Assembly (NCBI GenBank): GCA_022510405.1
Contig: JAFLTP010000017.1
Coordinates: 1 to 64,000 of the forward strand
DNA length: 64,000 nt
Source: Muribaculaceae bacterium
GTDB lineage: Bacteria > Bacteroidota > Bacteroidia > Bacteroidales > Muribaculaceae
Direction: 5' to 3'
Part shown: piece by piece, positions 44,229-54,400 of the stretch
How positions within the stretch are numbered: position 1 is the stretch's first letter
Layout of the letters: every line of letters begins with the position of its first letter
The notes under the pieces: generated by a model
Database searches by the model: none
The model's input: the letters and a program-made list of their open reading frames with translations, nothing else
What the model was told of the DNA's origin: nothing
Program-made: the position numbers and the translations under genes

Positions 44229-44342
44229 ATCACCTATACAATAATAGAAATAATCTGACGTTTAGTTAGAGGTATATACCGCAAAGAATATAAATAAAAA
44301 GTCTACAGGTAAACTACTTATTGCGCAATTATCAGTTAATCT

Positions 44343-45206
44343 ATGAGACAACTAAAGATTACACCGGGCAATATAACGGCCCGTGGCACCCGTTCTATTG
44401 AAAAATATTTGCAAGAGATCGGTCACTGCGACCTCATCAGTGCGAATGAAGAAGTAGAACTCACACAAAAAATCAAAAAAGGAGATGTTGAAGCCCGTAA
44501 CAAACTTGTTATGGCCAATCTACGTTTCGTGGTGTCTGTTGCAAAACAGTATCAAAACCAGGGTCTAAGTTTGGAAGACCTAATCGACGAAGGAAATATC
44601 GGCTTAATAAGAGCGGCAGAAAAATTTGATGAAACCAGAGGTTTCAAATTCATTTCCTATGCTGTTTGGTGGATTCGACAAAGTATCCTCTCAGCGCTTG
44701 AAGAACAGACCAGGATAGTAAGACTGCCGCAAAATCAAGTGGGAATCCAAAAAAAGATTTCCCAAGCCAATATGGAATTCGAACAGAAACATGGTCGGCT
44801 CCCATCTTCTGATGAATTGAGTGAAATATTAGATCTTCCGGCTAACAAAATTGAAGAATTAATAAAGGTTTCCGGGAAACATATTTCTATGGATGCTCCA
44901 TTTGCGGATGGAGAAGACGGCTCCCTGTTAGATGTCCTACCTAATAATGACAGTCCTCGTGCAGATTCAGTTTTGAATAAAGAGAGTCTTTCCAAGGAAA
45001 TAGATAGAGCATTAATGCAACTTTACGATAGAGAAAGAGAAATCCTAAAAATGTTCTTTGGAATAGGATGTCAGGAAATGTCGCTTGAAGAAATCGGTGA
45101 CAAATTCGACCTCACCAGAGAAAGAGTTCGCCAGATCAAGGAAAAAGCTATCAAAAGGTTGAAGGGACAAAAGAGCCGCTTATTAAGAAGTTACCTTGGC
45201 GAATAA
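44343..45206 (+). CDS. Divergent RpoD-like sigma-70 factor (paralogue of rpoD)
   Basis: A 287-residue sigma factor with the short Bacteroidota RpoD plan: region 1.2 ([10 protein letters not shown]), region 2 ([52 protein letters not shown]), region 3 and region 4 ([27 protein letters not shown]). It is clearly related to the next gene over its whole length. It differs in regions 2.2 and 3 ([35 protein letters not shown]). The canonical residues of regions 2.4 and 4.2 are kept, so it probably reads similar promoters. It lies 15 nt upstream of the second sigma gene and is probably co-transcribed. Confidence 0.9.
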   Translation: MRQLKITPGNITARGTRSIEKYLQEIGHCDLISANEEVELTQKIKKGDVEARNKLVMANLRFVVSVAKQYQNQGLSLEDLIDEGNIGLIRAAEKFDETRGFKFISYAVWWIRQSILSALEEQTRIVRLPQNQVGIQKKISQANMEFEQKHGRLPSSDELSEILDLPANKIEELIKVSGKHISMDAPFADGEDGSLLDVLPNNDSPRADSVLNKESLSKEIDRALMQLYDREREILKMFFGIGCQEMSLEEIGDKFDLTRERVRQIKEKAIKRLKGQKSRLLRSYLGE

Positions 45207-45221
45207 CCATAAAAACTAAGA

Positions 45222-46082
45222 ATGCGACAATTAAAAATAACAAAATCTATAACCAACAGAGAGAGTGCCTCACTTGATAAATACCTACAGGAAATAGGTC
45301 GGGAAGAACTTATTTCAGTAAGTGAAGAGGTAGAACTCGCTCAAAAAATAAAGAAAGGCGATCATACTGCCCTTGAAAGATTGACACGAGCCAATCTTCG
45401 CTTCGTAGTGTCGGTAGCCAAACAATATCAGAACCAAGGTCTGAGTCTACCGGATCTAATTAATGAGGGGAATTTGGGATTAATTCGAGCTGCACAAAAA
45501 TTTGATGAAACGAGAGGGTTCAAATTTATATCGTATGCGGTGTGGTGGATTCGTCAAAGCATCCTTCAAGCATTAGCAGAACAAAGCCGTATCGTTAGAT
45601 TACCCCTTAATCAAGTAGGTTCTCTTAATAAAATCACCAAAGAATTATCAAAGTTTGAGCAGGAGAATGAGCGCAGACCCTCTCCCGAAGAATTGGCGGA
45701 AAGACTTGGAATGCCTGTTGACAAAGTGGCAGATACTTTAAAAGTGTCGGGTCGCCATATTTCTGTGGATGCACCCTTTGTGGAGGGAGAAGACAACTCA
45801 CTGTTGGATATCCTGACAAATGATGATAGTCCCATGGCCGACCAGTCACTTAACCAAGAAAGTCTATCTAAGGAAGTGGACAGAGCCTTGAAACAACTTT
45901 ATGAACGGGAACGAGAAATCATAAAGATGTTCTTTGGGATCGGTTATCCTGAAATGACCCTTGAAGAGATCGGAGAAAGATTCGATCTGACTCGTGAAAG
46001 AGTGCGTCAGATAAAAGAAAAAGCGATCAAACGTCTAAAAGGTCAAAAGAGCAAAATACTCAAAAGTTATTTGGGAGAGTAA
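45222..46082 (+). CDS. rpoD: Housekeeping sigma factor RpoD (sigma-ABfr)
   Basis: A 286-residue primary sigma factor with the exact Bacteroidota form: [21 protein letters not shown] start, [11 protein letters not shown], the [17 protein letters not shown] block and [12 protein letters not shown]. Region 4 is [24 protein letters not shown]. It lacks the long region 1.1 of proteobacterial RpoD, as expected. Its recognition TTTG/TAnnTTTG matches several promoters in this window. It is the second of two tandem sigma genes and precedes valS. Confidence 0.95.
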   Translation: MRQLKITKSITNRESASLDKYLQEIGREELISVSEEVELAQKIKKGDHTALERLTRANLRFVVSVAKQYQNQGLSLPDLINEGNLGLIRAAQKFDETRGFKFISYAVWWIRQSILQALAEQSRIVRLPLNQVGSLNKITKELSKFEQENERRPSPEELAERLGMPVDKVADTLKVSGRHISVDAPFVEGEDNSLLDILTNDDSPMADQSLNQESLSKEVDRALKQLYEREREIIKMFFGIGYPEMTLEEIGERFDLTRERVRQIKEKAIKRLKGQKSKILKSYLGE

Positions 46083-46122
46083 TGAACACTCTAAACATAA
46101 AACTAAACTTTCAACATCGAAC

Positions 46123-48744
46123 ATGAATACACAATATAATCCGGCAGACGTTGAAAACAAATGGTATGCCTATTGGATGGAACACGGATTATTCCATTCA
46201 GAACCGGATGATAGAGAACCCTTCTGTATAGTGATACCCCCACCGAATGTCACAGGTGTATTACATATGGGTCATATGCTCAACAACACCATACAGGATA
46301 TTCTTACCCGCAGAGCTCGAATGATGGGTAAAAATGCCTTGTGGGTGCCTGGCACGGACCATGCAGCAATCTCAACAGAAGCGAAAGTTGTAGCTAAACT
46401 TGCTGAAGAAGGAATCCATAAAAATGATTTATCAAGGGAACAATTCCTTGAACACGCTTGGGATTGGACAAAAAAATATGGAGGAATCATTCTTCAACAG
46501 CTTAGGAAGCTGGGCGCTTCCTGTGATTGGGAACGCACTGCGTTTACAATGGATGAAATCCGCTCTAAAAGCGTGATGAAAGTTTTCTGCGAATTATATA
46601 ACCGAGGACTTATATATCGTGGAGTTAGAATGGTGAACTGGGATCCGAAAGCATTGACGGCGCTTTCAGACGAAGAAGTGATCTATAAAGAGGAAAACAG
46701 CAAACTTTTCTATCTTAAATATGTGATAGACGGTGAACCGGATAAATATATCACAATCGCTACCACTCGTCCGGAAACAATTCTCGGAGATACGGCTGTA
46801 TGTGTTAATCCTAATGATGAAAGATATCAGTGGTTGAAGGGCAAAAGAGTGATTGTTCCTCTTGTAGGCCGGTCAGTTCCGGTGATCATGGATGATTATG
46901 TTGAGATGGACTTCGGTACAGGTTGTTTGAAAGTAACACCTGCACATGATGTCAACGACTATATGTTGGGAGATAAATATGGCCTTGAAAGCATTGACAT
47001 ATTTAACGATAACGGCACAATTTCTGAGAAAGGTGGCATGTATGTCGGCATGGACCGTTTTGATGTAAGGAAAAAAATTTCGGAAGACCTTAAAGAGAAA
47101 GGACTACTTGAAAAAACTGAAGACTATACCAATAAAGTTGGTCATTCGGAAAGGACCGACGCTGTGATAGAACCGAAACTTTCAATGCAATGGTTTGTAA
47201 AGATGGAAGATCTTGCCAAGCCGGCATTGGCAGCAGTTGAGAACGGAGATATCAAGTTCGTGCCGGATAAATTCCGCAACACCTATCGTTATTGGATGTC
47301 GAATATAAAAGACTGGTGTATCTCACGTCAATTATGGTGGGGCCATCAAATTCCCGCCTATTATCTTCCCGACGGTGGTTATGTAGTGGCAGAAACAGAA
47401 GAAGAGGCCCTATTGAAAGCCATCGAAAAAACCGGGAACCCGGAACTTAATCTTTCAGATTTAAGAAGAGATCCTGACTGCCTTGACACCTGGTTCTCCT
47501 CATGGTTATGGCCATTGTCACTTTTCAATGGGATATTGGATCCTGATAACAAGGAATTCAAATACTACTACCCCACCACAGATTTGGTAACCGCTCCCGA
47601 TATCATCTTCTTCTGGGTGGCAAGGATGATAATAGCGGGTTATGCATTTGCTGATGAAAAGCCTTTCTCCAATGTTTATTTCACCGGTATCGTGAGAGAT
47701 AAGATAGGAAGGAAAATGTCAAAGTCCTTAGGTAACTCACCTGATCCTTTGGATTTAATAGATAGATTTGGAGCAGACGGAGTGCGTATGGGACTTATGT
47801 TGGGAGCACCAGCTGGAAATGATATCATGTATGATGATTCCTTATGTGAACAGGGAAGAAATTTCTGCAACAAGATATGGAATGCTTTCCGTCTTGTGAA
47901 AGGATGGGACGTGGATTCAGAAAAGCCTCAACCGGAGGCATCAAAAGTTGCTATAAATTGGTTTGAAACCATTCTTTCTAAAGGCCTTGAGGAAACATCC
48001 GACCTGATGGGCAAATTCCGTATTTCAGAAGCTTTGATGGTGGTGTATAAACTCTTTTGGGATGAGTTTTCAGCATGGTATCTTGAAATTATAAAACCAT
48101 CTTATGGAAGTCCTATTGACAAGACAACTTATAATGCCACTCTTAGATTCTTCGACGCCTTATTGAAGATGCTTCATCCATTCATGCCTTTTATCACTGA
48201 AGAACTATGGCAAAATCTGGAGCCAAGGAAAGATGGTGAGAGCATAATGGTGGCAAGAATGCCGGAACCAAAGAAGTATGATGAAACTTCAATAAATGAT
48301 TTTGACATACTCAAAGAAACCATAGCCGGAATCAGAACCATAAGGAAACAAAAGAACATTCCTCAGAAAGAAGCCCTTCAACTTATGGTTAAGGGTAATC
48401 ATAATGGAAGTCTTAACTGTGTTCTCGAAAAAATAGGTAATATCTCATCTATTTTGGAGAGTGATGAAAAACCAGCAGGAGCAGCTTCTTTCTTAGTTGG
48501 AGCCACTGAATATAGCATACCGTTGGCCCAATCCATAAACCTTGATGAAGAATTGAAAAAACTTCAAGGTGACTTGGATTACTACAATAAATTCCTTGAA
48601 AGTGTAAGAAAGAAACTAAGCAATGAAAAATTCGTTGCCAATGCTCCGGAAAAAGTAGTTGCACTTGAAAGAAAGAAAGAGGCTGACGCCCTTGAAAAGA
48701 TAAATACACTCAATGCATCAATTCAGGCTTTGAAGGGTATGTGA
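46123..48744 (+). CDS. valS: Valyl-tRNA synthetase
   Basis: An 873-residue class I synthetase. The HIGH motif is [17 protein letters not shown] (about 38-54), and KMSKS is [15 protein letters not shown] (about 525). An editing (CP1) domain lies between, with [11 protein letters not shown]. The C-terminal anticodon and coiled-coil arm ([28 protein letters not shown]...) is typical of ValS. Complete. It follows the tandem sigma genes after 40 nt and ends before a terminator. Confidence 0.97.
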   Translation: MNTQYNPADVENKWYAYWMEHGLFHSEPDDREPFCIVIPPPNVTGVLHMGHMLNNTIQDILTRRARMMGKNALWVPGTDHAAISTEAKVVAKLAEEGIHKNDLSREQFLEHAWDWTKKYGGIILQQLRKLGASCDWERTAFTMDEIRSKSVMKVFCELYNRGLIYRGVRMVNWDPKALTALSDEEVIYKEENSKLFYLKYVIDGEPDKYITIATTRPETILGDTAVCVNPNDERYQWLKGKRVIVPLVGRSVPVIMDDYVEMDFGTGCLKVTPAHDVNDYMLGDKYGLESIDIFNDNGTISEKGGMYVGMDRFDVRKKISEDLKEKGLLEKTEDYTNKVGHSERTDAVIEPKLSMQWFVKMEDLAKPALAAVENGDIKFVPDKFRNTYRYWMSNIKDWCISRQLWWGHQIPAYYLPDGGYVVAETEEEALLKAIEKTGNPELNLSDLRRDPDCLDTWFSSWLWPLSLFNGILDPDNKEFKYYYPTTDLVTAPDIIFFWVARMIIAGYAFADEKPFSNVYFTGIVRDKIGRKMSKSLGNSPDPLDLIDRFGADGVRMGLMLGAPAGNDIMYDDSLCEQGRNFCNKIWNAFRLVKGWDVDSEKPQPEASKVAINWFETILSKGLEETSDLMGKFRISEALMVVYKLFWDEFSAWYLEIIKPSYGSPIDKTTYNATLRFFDALLKMLHPFMPFITEELWQNLEPRKDGESIMVARMPEPKKYDETSINDFDILKETIAGIRTIRKQKNIPQKEALQLMVKGNHNGSLNCVLEKIGNISSILESDEKPAGAASFLVGATEYSIPLAQSINLDEELKKLQGDLDYYNKFLESVRKKLSNEKFVANAPEKVVALERKKEADALEKINTLNASIQALKGM

Positions 48745-48772
48745 AATATACAGGGAATATAAATGATAAGAG

Positions 48773-48812
48773 AAATCCCGGATCCTCACGGACCCGGGTT
48801 TCTTTCTTTCAT
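48773..48812 (+). terminator. valS terminator (imperfect)
   Basis: CCCGG-A-TCC pairs with GGA-C-CCGGG around TCAC, with flanking A/T pairs, followed by TTTCTTTCTTT. Confidence 0.65.
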
Positions 48813-48854
48813 GATGTTGGTTATGTAATTCTTATAATGTTAACTTTATAAAAG

Positions 48855-49961
48855 TTAGAGTGACAAAGGAGTGTAAGGAAGATCCCATGCCTCGGCCACT
48901 GCTTTATAAGTTACTTTACCATCAACCATGTTAACTCCTTCTGCCAAGCCACTGTCTTGCTTGCAAGCTTCGATCCAACCAAGGTTTGCCAATTTCACTG
49001 CATATGGCATTGTGGCATTCGTGAGAGCCAAAGTTGAAGTGAAAGGTACTGCACCAGGTATGTTTGCTACAGCATAGTGAACTACACCATCCACTACATA
49101 TGTGGGATCGGTATGTGTGGTTGGTTTAGATGTGTCCAGACTGCCACCTTGGTCAATAGCAACGTCAACTACAACACTTCCTTTCTTCAATAATGGAAGC
49201 ATATCTTTAGTGATGAGATGAGGAGCCTTCGCACCCGGAATAAGAACAGAACTGATTACGAGATCTGTGGTGGGAAGTTCAGCTTCAATATTATGACGAT
49301 TGCTGTAAAGAGTCTTTACATTCTTAGGCATAATGTCAGCACAATGACGAAGAGCCGGAAGAGAGATATCACAAATAGTTACGTCCGCACCTAAACCGGC
49401 CGCCATAAGAGCGGCATTACGTCCTACGACACCTGCTCCAAGTACAAGCACTCTTGCCGGTTTCACACCCGGTACACCTCCAAGGAGAATACCTTTTCCA
49501 CCTTGTGGTTTTTCAAGGAAACGAGCGCCTTCCTGAACTGACATTCTACCAGCCACCTCACTCATCGGGATGAGCAATGGAAGAGAATTGTCTCGGCCAC
49601 GAACTGTTTCATAGGCGATGCAAACGGCACCGGCCTTAATCATTGCTTCAGTAAGAGCCAAATCACTTGCAAAGTGGAAATAAGTGAAAAGAACCTGTCC
49701 TTTCTTCACCAATTTATATTCAGGTTCGATTGGTTCTTTTACCTTTATAATCATTTCACCGATGGCATATACATCTTCGATAGTGGGAAGTATTTTAGCA
49801 CCGGCTTTTTCATATTCTTCGTCAGCGAAACCGCTACCTTCACCGGCAGTGTGCTGTACATATACTTCATGTCCGTTGCGAACAAGTTCGCTTACTCCGG
49901 CCGGGGTGGCACCCACACGGTTTTCATTGTTCTTAATCTCTTTTGGAATTCCAATTTTCAT
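48855..49961 (-). CDS. ald: Alanine dehydrogenase
   Basis: A 368-residue NAD enzyme that interconverts alanine and pyruvate plus ammonia. The N-terminal domain opens MKIGIPKEIKNNENRVGATPAGV with the substrate arginine. The Rossmann loop is VLGAGVVGRNAALMAAGLGADVTICD (about 170-195). DVAIDQGGSLDTSKPTTHTDPTY carries the active-site aspartate region. Length matches Ald (about 370). It lies convergent to valS; together with gdhA it links amino acids and ammonia. Confidence 0.95.
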   Translation of the reverse strand: MKIGIPKEIKNNENRVGATPAGVSELVRNGHEVYVQHTAGEGSGFADEEYEKAGAKILPTIEDVYAIGEMIIKVKEPIEPEYKLVKKGQVLFTYFHFASDLALTEAMIKAGAVCIAYETVRGRDNSLPLLIPMSEVAGRMSVQEGARFLEKPQGGKGILLGGVPGVKPARVLVLGAGVVGRNAALMAAGLGADVTICDISLPALRHCADIMPKNVKTLYSNRHNIEAELPTTDLVISSVLIPGAKAPHLITKDMLPLLKKGSVVVDVAIDQGGSLDTSKPTTHTDPTYVVDGVVHYAVANIPGAVPFTSTLALTNATMPYAVKLANLGWIEACKQDSGLAEGVNMVDGKVTYKAVAEAWDLPYTPLSL

Positions 49962-50101
49962 GGTTTCAGATTAAAGTTTTAAGGTTATGTTTAATAAGGT
50001 TTTTATTGTATCGCTAAATTAAATAATTCTGACAAATATGAAAAGAAATAGAGTAAAATTTAGAGTCTCTCTACAATTTTTTTAATATCAGATACAAAAC
50101 T

Positions 50102-51331
50102 TTAATGGAAGAAGAAATAACTTACCACCACCGCAGCTACCGCTCCTACTATATCGGCAAAAATGGCATAGCCGGCAGCATATCTTGTTTTATAAACTCC
50201 TACACTTCCAAAATAAACCGCCAGAATATAGAATGTGGTATCAGTAGATCCTCTAACAGCAGCTGCCACTCTGCTTACAAAAGCATCCGCACCATTAGCC
50301 TTCACTACATCGAGCATCATGGCACATGAGCCACTTCCACTTAAAGGTTTCATCAACATCGTGGGCAAAGCGCCAACCCAATCAGCATCAATTCCCATAA
50401 AAGTAACACCTTTTTCCACCCATGCGGTGAATGCATCTAAAGCACCCGAAGCTCTGAACATTCCAATTGCCACAAGAATCGCTACAAGATAAGGGATGAT
50501 GGTGACAGCTGTTTTAAATCCTTCCTTTGCTCCTTCAATAAAAGTGTCGTAAACATTTATTCTTTTACTCACCCCTGCTACAAGGAATGTAATGATTATT
50601 AAGAACAGTATAGCATTAGCTGCAAATGTGGAATATAATTCCACTTTATCAGCCGGAAGTTGGGAAAAGAAACCTACAACTAAAGCAACTAATGCCGCTA
50701 TTCCTGCCAACCAGCTCCAAATCACGCCGTCCATTCTAATTCGCTGTTTTATGCAAAGTGCAATCAGTCCGGCAAGTGTCGCTATCGCTGTGGCTATTAG
50801 AATTGGCAAAAAAACATCTGTGGGATTCGCGGCACCACCCTGAGCCCGATACATCATTACACTGATAGGAATCAAGCAAAGACCCGATGAATTGAGCACA
50901 AGAAACATTATCATAGCATCGGTGGCCCTCTCCTTTTCTTTATTGAGGGACTGCATTTCTTGCATGGCTCTTAAACCCATAGGGGTAGCAGCGTTATCAA
51001 GACCCAGCATATTTGCCGAGATATTCATAAAAATAGCGCCCATCGCAGGATGACCTTTGGGAATACCCGGGAACAGGCGTGAAAAGAAGGGATTTATCAG
51101 TCGTGCAAAAAAATCGATCACTCCTCCCCTTTCGCCTATTTTCATTATTCCAAGCCAAAGAGTGAGGACGCCTGTAAGACCCAAGGAAATTTCAAAGGCA
51201 AAAGCAGCCTGTGAAAAAGAACTGTTTATTATCTCTGACCAAATGGTAAGATTACCTTCGAATATGGTTTGACCCACAGCCATTAGAAAAGCCACGGCGA
51301 GAAGTCCGATCCATATCCAGTTTAGAACCAT
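50102..51331 (-). CDS. SpmA/SpmB-like membrane protein (two nucleoside-recognition domains)
   Basis: A 409-residue multi-pass membrane protein formed by two Gate/nucleoside-recognition domains (PF07670). The first half is SpmA-like (GVLTLWLGIMKIGERGGVIDFFARLINPFFSRLFPGIPKGHPAMG...), and the second half is SpmB-like (KEGFKTAVTIIPYLVAILVAIGMFRASG, GSCAMMLDVVKANGADAF). In spore formers spmA and spmB are separate genes; the fused form is usual in Bacteroidota. The transport role is unknown. It lies downstream of trpS behind long repeats. Confidence 0.85.
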   Translation of the reverse strand: MVLNWIWIGLLAVAFLMAVGQTIFEGNLTIWSEIINSSFSQAAFAFEISLGLTGVLTLWLGIMKIGERGGVIDFFARLINPFFSRLFPGIPKGHPAMGAIFMNISANMLGLDNAATPMGLRAMQEMQSLNKEKERATDAMIMFLVLNSSGLCLIPISVMMYRAQGGAANPTDVFLPILIATAIATLAGLIALCIKQRIRMDGVIWSWLAGIAALVALVVGFFSQLPADKVELYSTFAANAILFLIIITFLVAGVSKRINVYDTFIEGAKEGFKTAVTIIPYLVAILVAIGMFRASGALDAFTAWVEKGVTFMGIDADWVGALPTMLMKPLSGSGSCAMMLDVVKANGADAFVSRVAAAVRGSTDTTFYILAVYFGSVGVYKTRYAAGYAIFADIVGAVAAVVVSYFFFH

Positions 51332-51334
51332 TAG

Positions 51335-51420
51335 GGAGTGGAGAGTTGTGGGTTGTAAGTTGTGGGTTGGGAGTTGTGAGTTGTGGGTTGGGAGTTGTCG
51401 GTTATGGGTTGTAAGGTGTG
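51335..51420. repeat. GTTGTGGGTTGT(A/G)A degenerate tandem repeats
   Basis: Units like GAGTTGTGGGTT, GTAAGTTGTGGGTTGG and GGTTATGGGTT repeat over about 85 nt, G/T only with few A. A shorter relative lies at 36788-36815. Confidence 0.7.
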
Positions 51421-51424
51421 AGAA

Positions 51425-51535
51425 ACAGTTCTTTAAACTTTTAAACTTTAACCTTATTACTTTAAACTTTTAAACTTTTAAACTTTTAACCTTTAGCCTT
51501 TTTACTTTTTACTTTAAACTTTAAACTTTAAATAC
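51425..51535. repeat. TAAACTTTTAAACTTT repeats upstream of spmA/B gene
   Basis: Around fourteen degenerate units (AAACTTTT, AAACTTTA, TTACTTTT) run up to the trpS stop. Same motif family as at 6481 and 11438 but with a slightly longer T run. Confidence 0.7.
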
Positions 51536-52616
51536 TGCGTATACCCATTATTTCGCGTACCTCACGTAAAGTTTTGGAAGCGGTTTCCCTGGCTCTCTCC
51601 GCACCCTGCTTAACAATTTTATTAAGATATTCGTCATTACCTTTTATATCAAGAATTCTTTCCCTGATTGGAAGGGTGACCTTCAAGATATCTTCAGCGA
51701 GTTGTTTCTTCAGGTCACCATACCGAATGGAACAATCGGCATACGCATCTCTATAATGTTTTATGACCTCGGGTTCAGAAACGAGTTCCATTAATGTGAA
51801 GAGATTTTCAATAGGTTGACTCACCGGAGAGTTTGGCTCTTTTGGACCTTCATCTGTGACTGCTCTCATAACTTTTTTTCGGAGTGTCTTCTCATCATCA
51901 ATAAGATAAATGCAATTACCTTCGCTTTTACCCATCTTTCCACTTCCATCGAGTCCGGGGACCTTCAAGGCAGCTGAACCGAAATTGAAATTAACGGGTT
52001 CTCCGAAATAATCTTTCTTATAGAAAGAATTAAATCTTCGAGCAAATCTCCTGGTCAGCTCCAAGTGCTGTTCCTGATCCTTTCCCACGGGTACGAAATC
52101 AGCGTGATGAATAAGTATATCCACCGCCATCAAGGTAGGATATGTCAAAAGCCCCGCATTAACACGTTGGTTGCTTTGATTCCCAATAATTTCCTTTTCA
52201 ATTTCGTCGCTATCTGAAATTATTCCCAATGCTTTTCGAGCTTTTTCCTTAAAAGAAGCAGTACGCATCAACTCACCGATGCCCACATGCATATTCATCA
52301 GAAGATACATTTCTGATATTTCAGGTATGTCACTTTGCACATAAATAATATTCTTCTCAGGATCAAGACCCGCAGCAATGTATTCAGCAAGAATATCCTT
52401 AACACTTGCATGAAGCTGTGAAGGATCCGGATTAGTGGTGAGAGCATGTAAATCTGCAATGAAATAACGACAATCGTAATCATCCTGCAATTTTACAAAT
52501 TTGCTCAAAGCGCCGAAATAATTTCCCAAATGGAGGTTACCTGTACTTCTGATACCACTTACAACGACTTTCTTTTTTTCGTTGTCATTTATCTTTTCTT
52601 GTGATGTATTTTCCAT
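51528..52616 (-). CDS. trpS: Tryptophanyl-tRNA synthetase
   Basis: A 362-residue class I synthetase when started at MENTSQEKINDNEKK. The track ORF adds 19 residues that run across the -7 box at 52636, so this ATG (with AGGAAAAG in front) is preferred. The HIGH motif is STGNLHLGNYFG, the KMSKS variant is GKMGKSEGN, and the tryptophan pocket includes YPTLMAVDILIHHADFVPVGKDQEQHLELTR. Complete. It precedes the repeat-rich spacer. Confidence 0.95.
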   Translation of the reverse strand: MENTSQEKINDNEKKKVVVSGIRSTGNLHLGNYFGALSKFVKLQDDYDCRYFIADLHALTTNPDPSQLHASVKDILAEYIAAGLDPEKNIIYVQSDIPEISEMYLLMNMHVGIGELMRTASFKEKARKALGIISDSDEIEKEIIGNQSNQRVNAGLLTYPTLMAVDILIHHADFVPVGKDQEQHLELTRRFARRFNSFYKKDYFGEPVNFNFGSAALKVPGLDGSGKMGKSEGNCIYLIDDEKTLRKKVMRAVTDEGPKEPNSPVSQPIENLFTLMELVSEPEVIKHYRDAYADCSIRYGDLKKQLAEDILKVTLPIRERILDIKGNDEYLNKIVKQGAERARETASKTLREVREIMGIRSI

Positions 52617-52635
52617 ATTTTTTACTTTTCCTGTG

Positions 52636-52643
52636 CAAATATA
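52636..52643 (-). promoter_or_regulatory. trpS -7 box
   Basis: TATATTTGC on the minus strand, 20 nt upstream of the chosen trpS start. The -33 is not clear (TTTG lies 27 nt away). Confidence 0.5.
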
Positions 52644-52722
52644 ACTAATTCTGTTAAACCGATAAGAACGCAAAGTGTTATTAATATAGAAGATTAAACA
52701 TTAACTATAAAAAAACGATATT

Positions 52723-53274
52723 ATGGCAGTAGTATTTGAAAAGTTGAAAATGGAGGATTATCCCAATTTTCTAAGTCTCTATAACTCCACATTTCCAAAA
52801 GATCAAAGACGTCTTTATGAAGATGAAAAACATCTTGACAACTATATCAAGATGAAGGGAGGAAAATTCAATGCCTTCTCTGCAGTGGATGGTGATTTGT
52901 ACCTTGGATTTCTTTCTTATTGGACCTTCGAAGGATACACATACATAGAACATTTCGCAGTTGCCCCAGAACAAAGAGGTAAGAATCTCGGAAGAATGAT
53001 GCTTGAACATCTGTTTAAAGAGGTTAGTCCGAATGTATTGCTGGAGACAGAACCCGGAGACACACCAGAGGCCCAGAAACGAATTGAATTCTATGAAAAG
53101 AACGGATTCAAAGTGAGAAAGGAAATCAATTATACCCAGCCGGCATATGGTGGGAAAGGACAGGTTGCAGTTCCAATGTTATTGATGACCCATGGAGACG
53201 TTAATCTCCACAACATTGATTCCATAAAAGATATGCTTCAAGAAGTGTATAATGTAAACAACGGCGCGAACTAA
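52723..53274 (+). CDS. GNAT-family N-acetyltransferase
   Basis: A 183-residue GNAT protein. The acetyl-CoA motif A is IEHFAVAPEQRGKNLGRMMLEHL (about 72-95). The beta-4/5 V-shape follows (VLLETEPGDTPEAQKRIEFYEKNGFKV), and the protein ends without an extra domain. The acceptor is unknown; this family includes small-molecule and ribosomal-protein acetylases. It diverges from trpS and ends at the hairpin near 53294. Confidence 0.85.
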   Translation: MAVVFEKLKMEDYPNFLSLYNSTFPKDQRRLYEDEKHLDNYIKMKGGKFNAFSAVDGDLYLGFLSYWTFEGYTYIEHFAVAPEQRGKNLGRMMLEHLFKEVSPNVLLETEPGDTPEAQKRIEFYEKNGFKVRKEINYTQPAYGGKGQVAVPMLLMTHGDVNLHNIDSIKDMLQEVYNVNNGAN

Positions 53275-53293
53275 ATAAAGATCAATTATAAAG

Positions 53294-53328
53294 AGAGCCC
53301 ATTTCTAATTTCGGAATGGGCTCTTTCT
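53294..53328 (+). terminator. Terminator after the GNAT gene
   Basis: Perfect 10-bp stem AGAGCCCATT/AATGGGCTCT with an 11-nt loop and TTTC-rich tail; A/T flanks also allow use by yitT on the minus strand. Confidence 0.8.
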
Positions 53329-53347
53329 TTGTATAATTTTGTCAATT

Positions 53348-54271
53348 CTATTTTTTCATCTTGATTTTCATGGTGTCAAAACCTTTACCGTATACACCAT
53401 TTACATTAGCTTGAGTTATAAAGGCATTTTCATCAACGCTCTTTACAATGCGGAAGATAGTGACACTTTCAATTTTTCTACACCACACCATCAATATCTT
53501 GACAGGATGTTTAGTATACCAACCTTCTCCGTCCATTACTGTGACACCTCTATGAGCCTCAGTGTTAATTTGGTCGGCAATTTCTGCCCATTTTGTTGAA
53601 AATATAATGAATTGGGTTGCCTGTCGGTTAGTGTTGATAACCATATCTGTCATATATGCAACGATAAAAGTAATAACCCAACCATATACGATCAAAGGCA
53701 CTCTTGCTTCAATTCTCTGTTGCACATCTCCTTCATATGGCAGAAAAATAGATAGGGCAACAATAGTCATGTCAGTAAATATCATTGTACGGCCGATGCT
53801 GACATTACTAACTTTCGAGACCATAGCCGCCACAATATCCGTTCCTCCGGAAGAACCGTTGTGTACAAAACATAACCCCACTCCGATTCCACAAAGAATT
53901 GCTCCCAGGATTGCACTCATAGATACATCAGGGATCAAAGGATGATTTAATCTCATAAATATGGCTTCGAAAATACCAATTGAGAGGGAGATTACGGTAG
54001 CACCGAAGATAGTACGCATCACAAAAGTTTTACCTACCAACTTAAACGCGAAAGCTAAAAGCAATAGGTTGCATGCATATTGAGTAGCCGCTACAGGAAT
54101 CAAGCCATTAGTGGCAAAATATACAAGAGTTCCAACACCTGACAGACCTCCGATAACTATTTCATGAGGGAGAATGAAAGCGGTGAACCCGAAACCATAA
54201 AGTAAAAGACCCAATATTATAAATAGATAATCCTTTATATTAGTGAAAAGATTTGCCCTATTAAATTTCAT
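53348..54271 (-). CDS. YitT-family membrane protein (DUF2179)
   Basis: A 307-residue protein with five or six membrane helices (YLFIILGLLLYGFGFTAFIL; ATQYACNLLLLAFAF; AILGAILCGIGVGLCFV; VYGWVITFIVAYMTDMVI). A soluble C-terminal DUF2179 domain follows (RGVTVMDGEGWYTKHPVKILMVWCRKIESVTIFRIVK). The GNGSSGGTDI-like motif appears as HNGSSGGTDIVAA. Family members are inner-membrane proteins of unknown transport role. It diverges from pepT. Confidence 0.9.
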   Translation of the reverse strand: MKFNRANLFTNIKDYLFIILGLLLYGFGFTAFILPHEIVIGGLSGVGTLVYFATNGLIPVAATQYACNLLLLAFAFKLVGKTFVMRTIFGATVISLSIGIFEAIFMRLNHPLIPDVSMSAILGAILCGIGVGLCFVHNGSSGGTDIVAAMVSKVSNVSIGRTMIFTDMTIVALSIFLPYEGDVQQRIEARVPLIVYGWVITFIVAYMTDMVINTNRQATQFIIFSTKWAEIADQINTEAHRGVTVMDGEGWYTKHPVKILMVWCRKIESVTIFRIVKSVDENAFITQANVNGVYGKGFDTMKIKMKK

Positions 54272-54316
54272 CTGTTATCATTAATAATTTGGGGGCAAAA
54301 TTACATAATTTTTTAT

Positions 54317-54324
54317 TAACTTTG
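54317..54324 (+). promoter_or_regulatory. -7 box upstream of pepT
   Basis: TAACTTTG on the plus strand, about 77 nt before pepT; no TTTG at the normal -33 spacing. A divergent TAATTTTG for yitT lies at 54296-54303. Confidence 0.4.
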
Positions 54325-54400
54325 TAGGTGTGGTGAGTTAGTAAAATAAATAATATCAACCAAAATAAGCAATCTTTAGCAGCCCTAAAATAAAGAAAAA

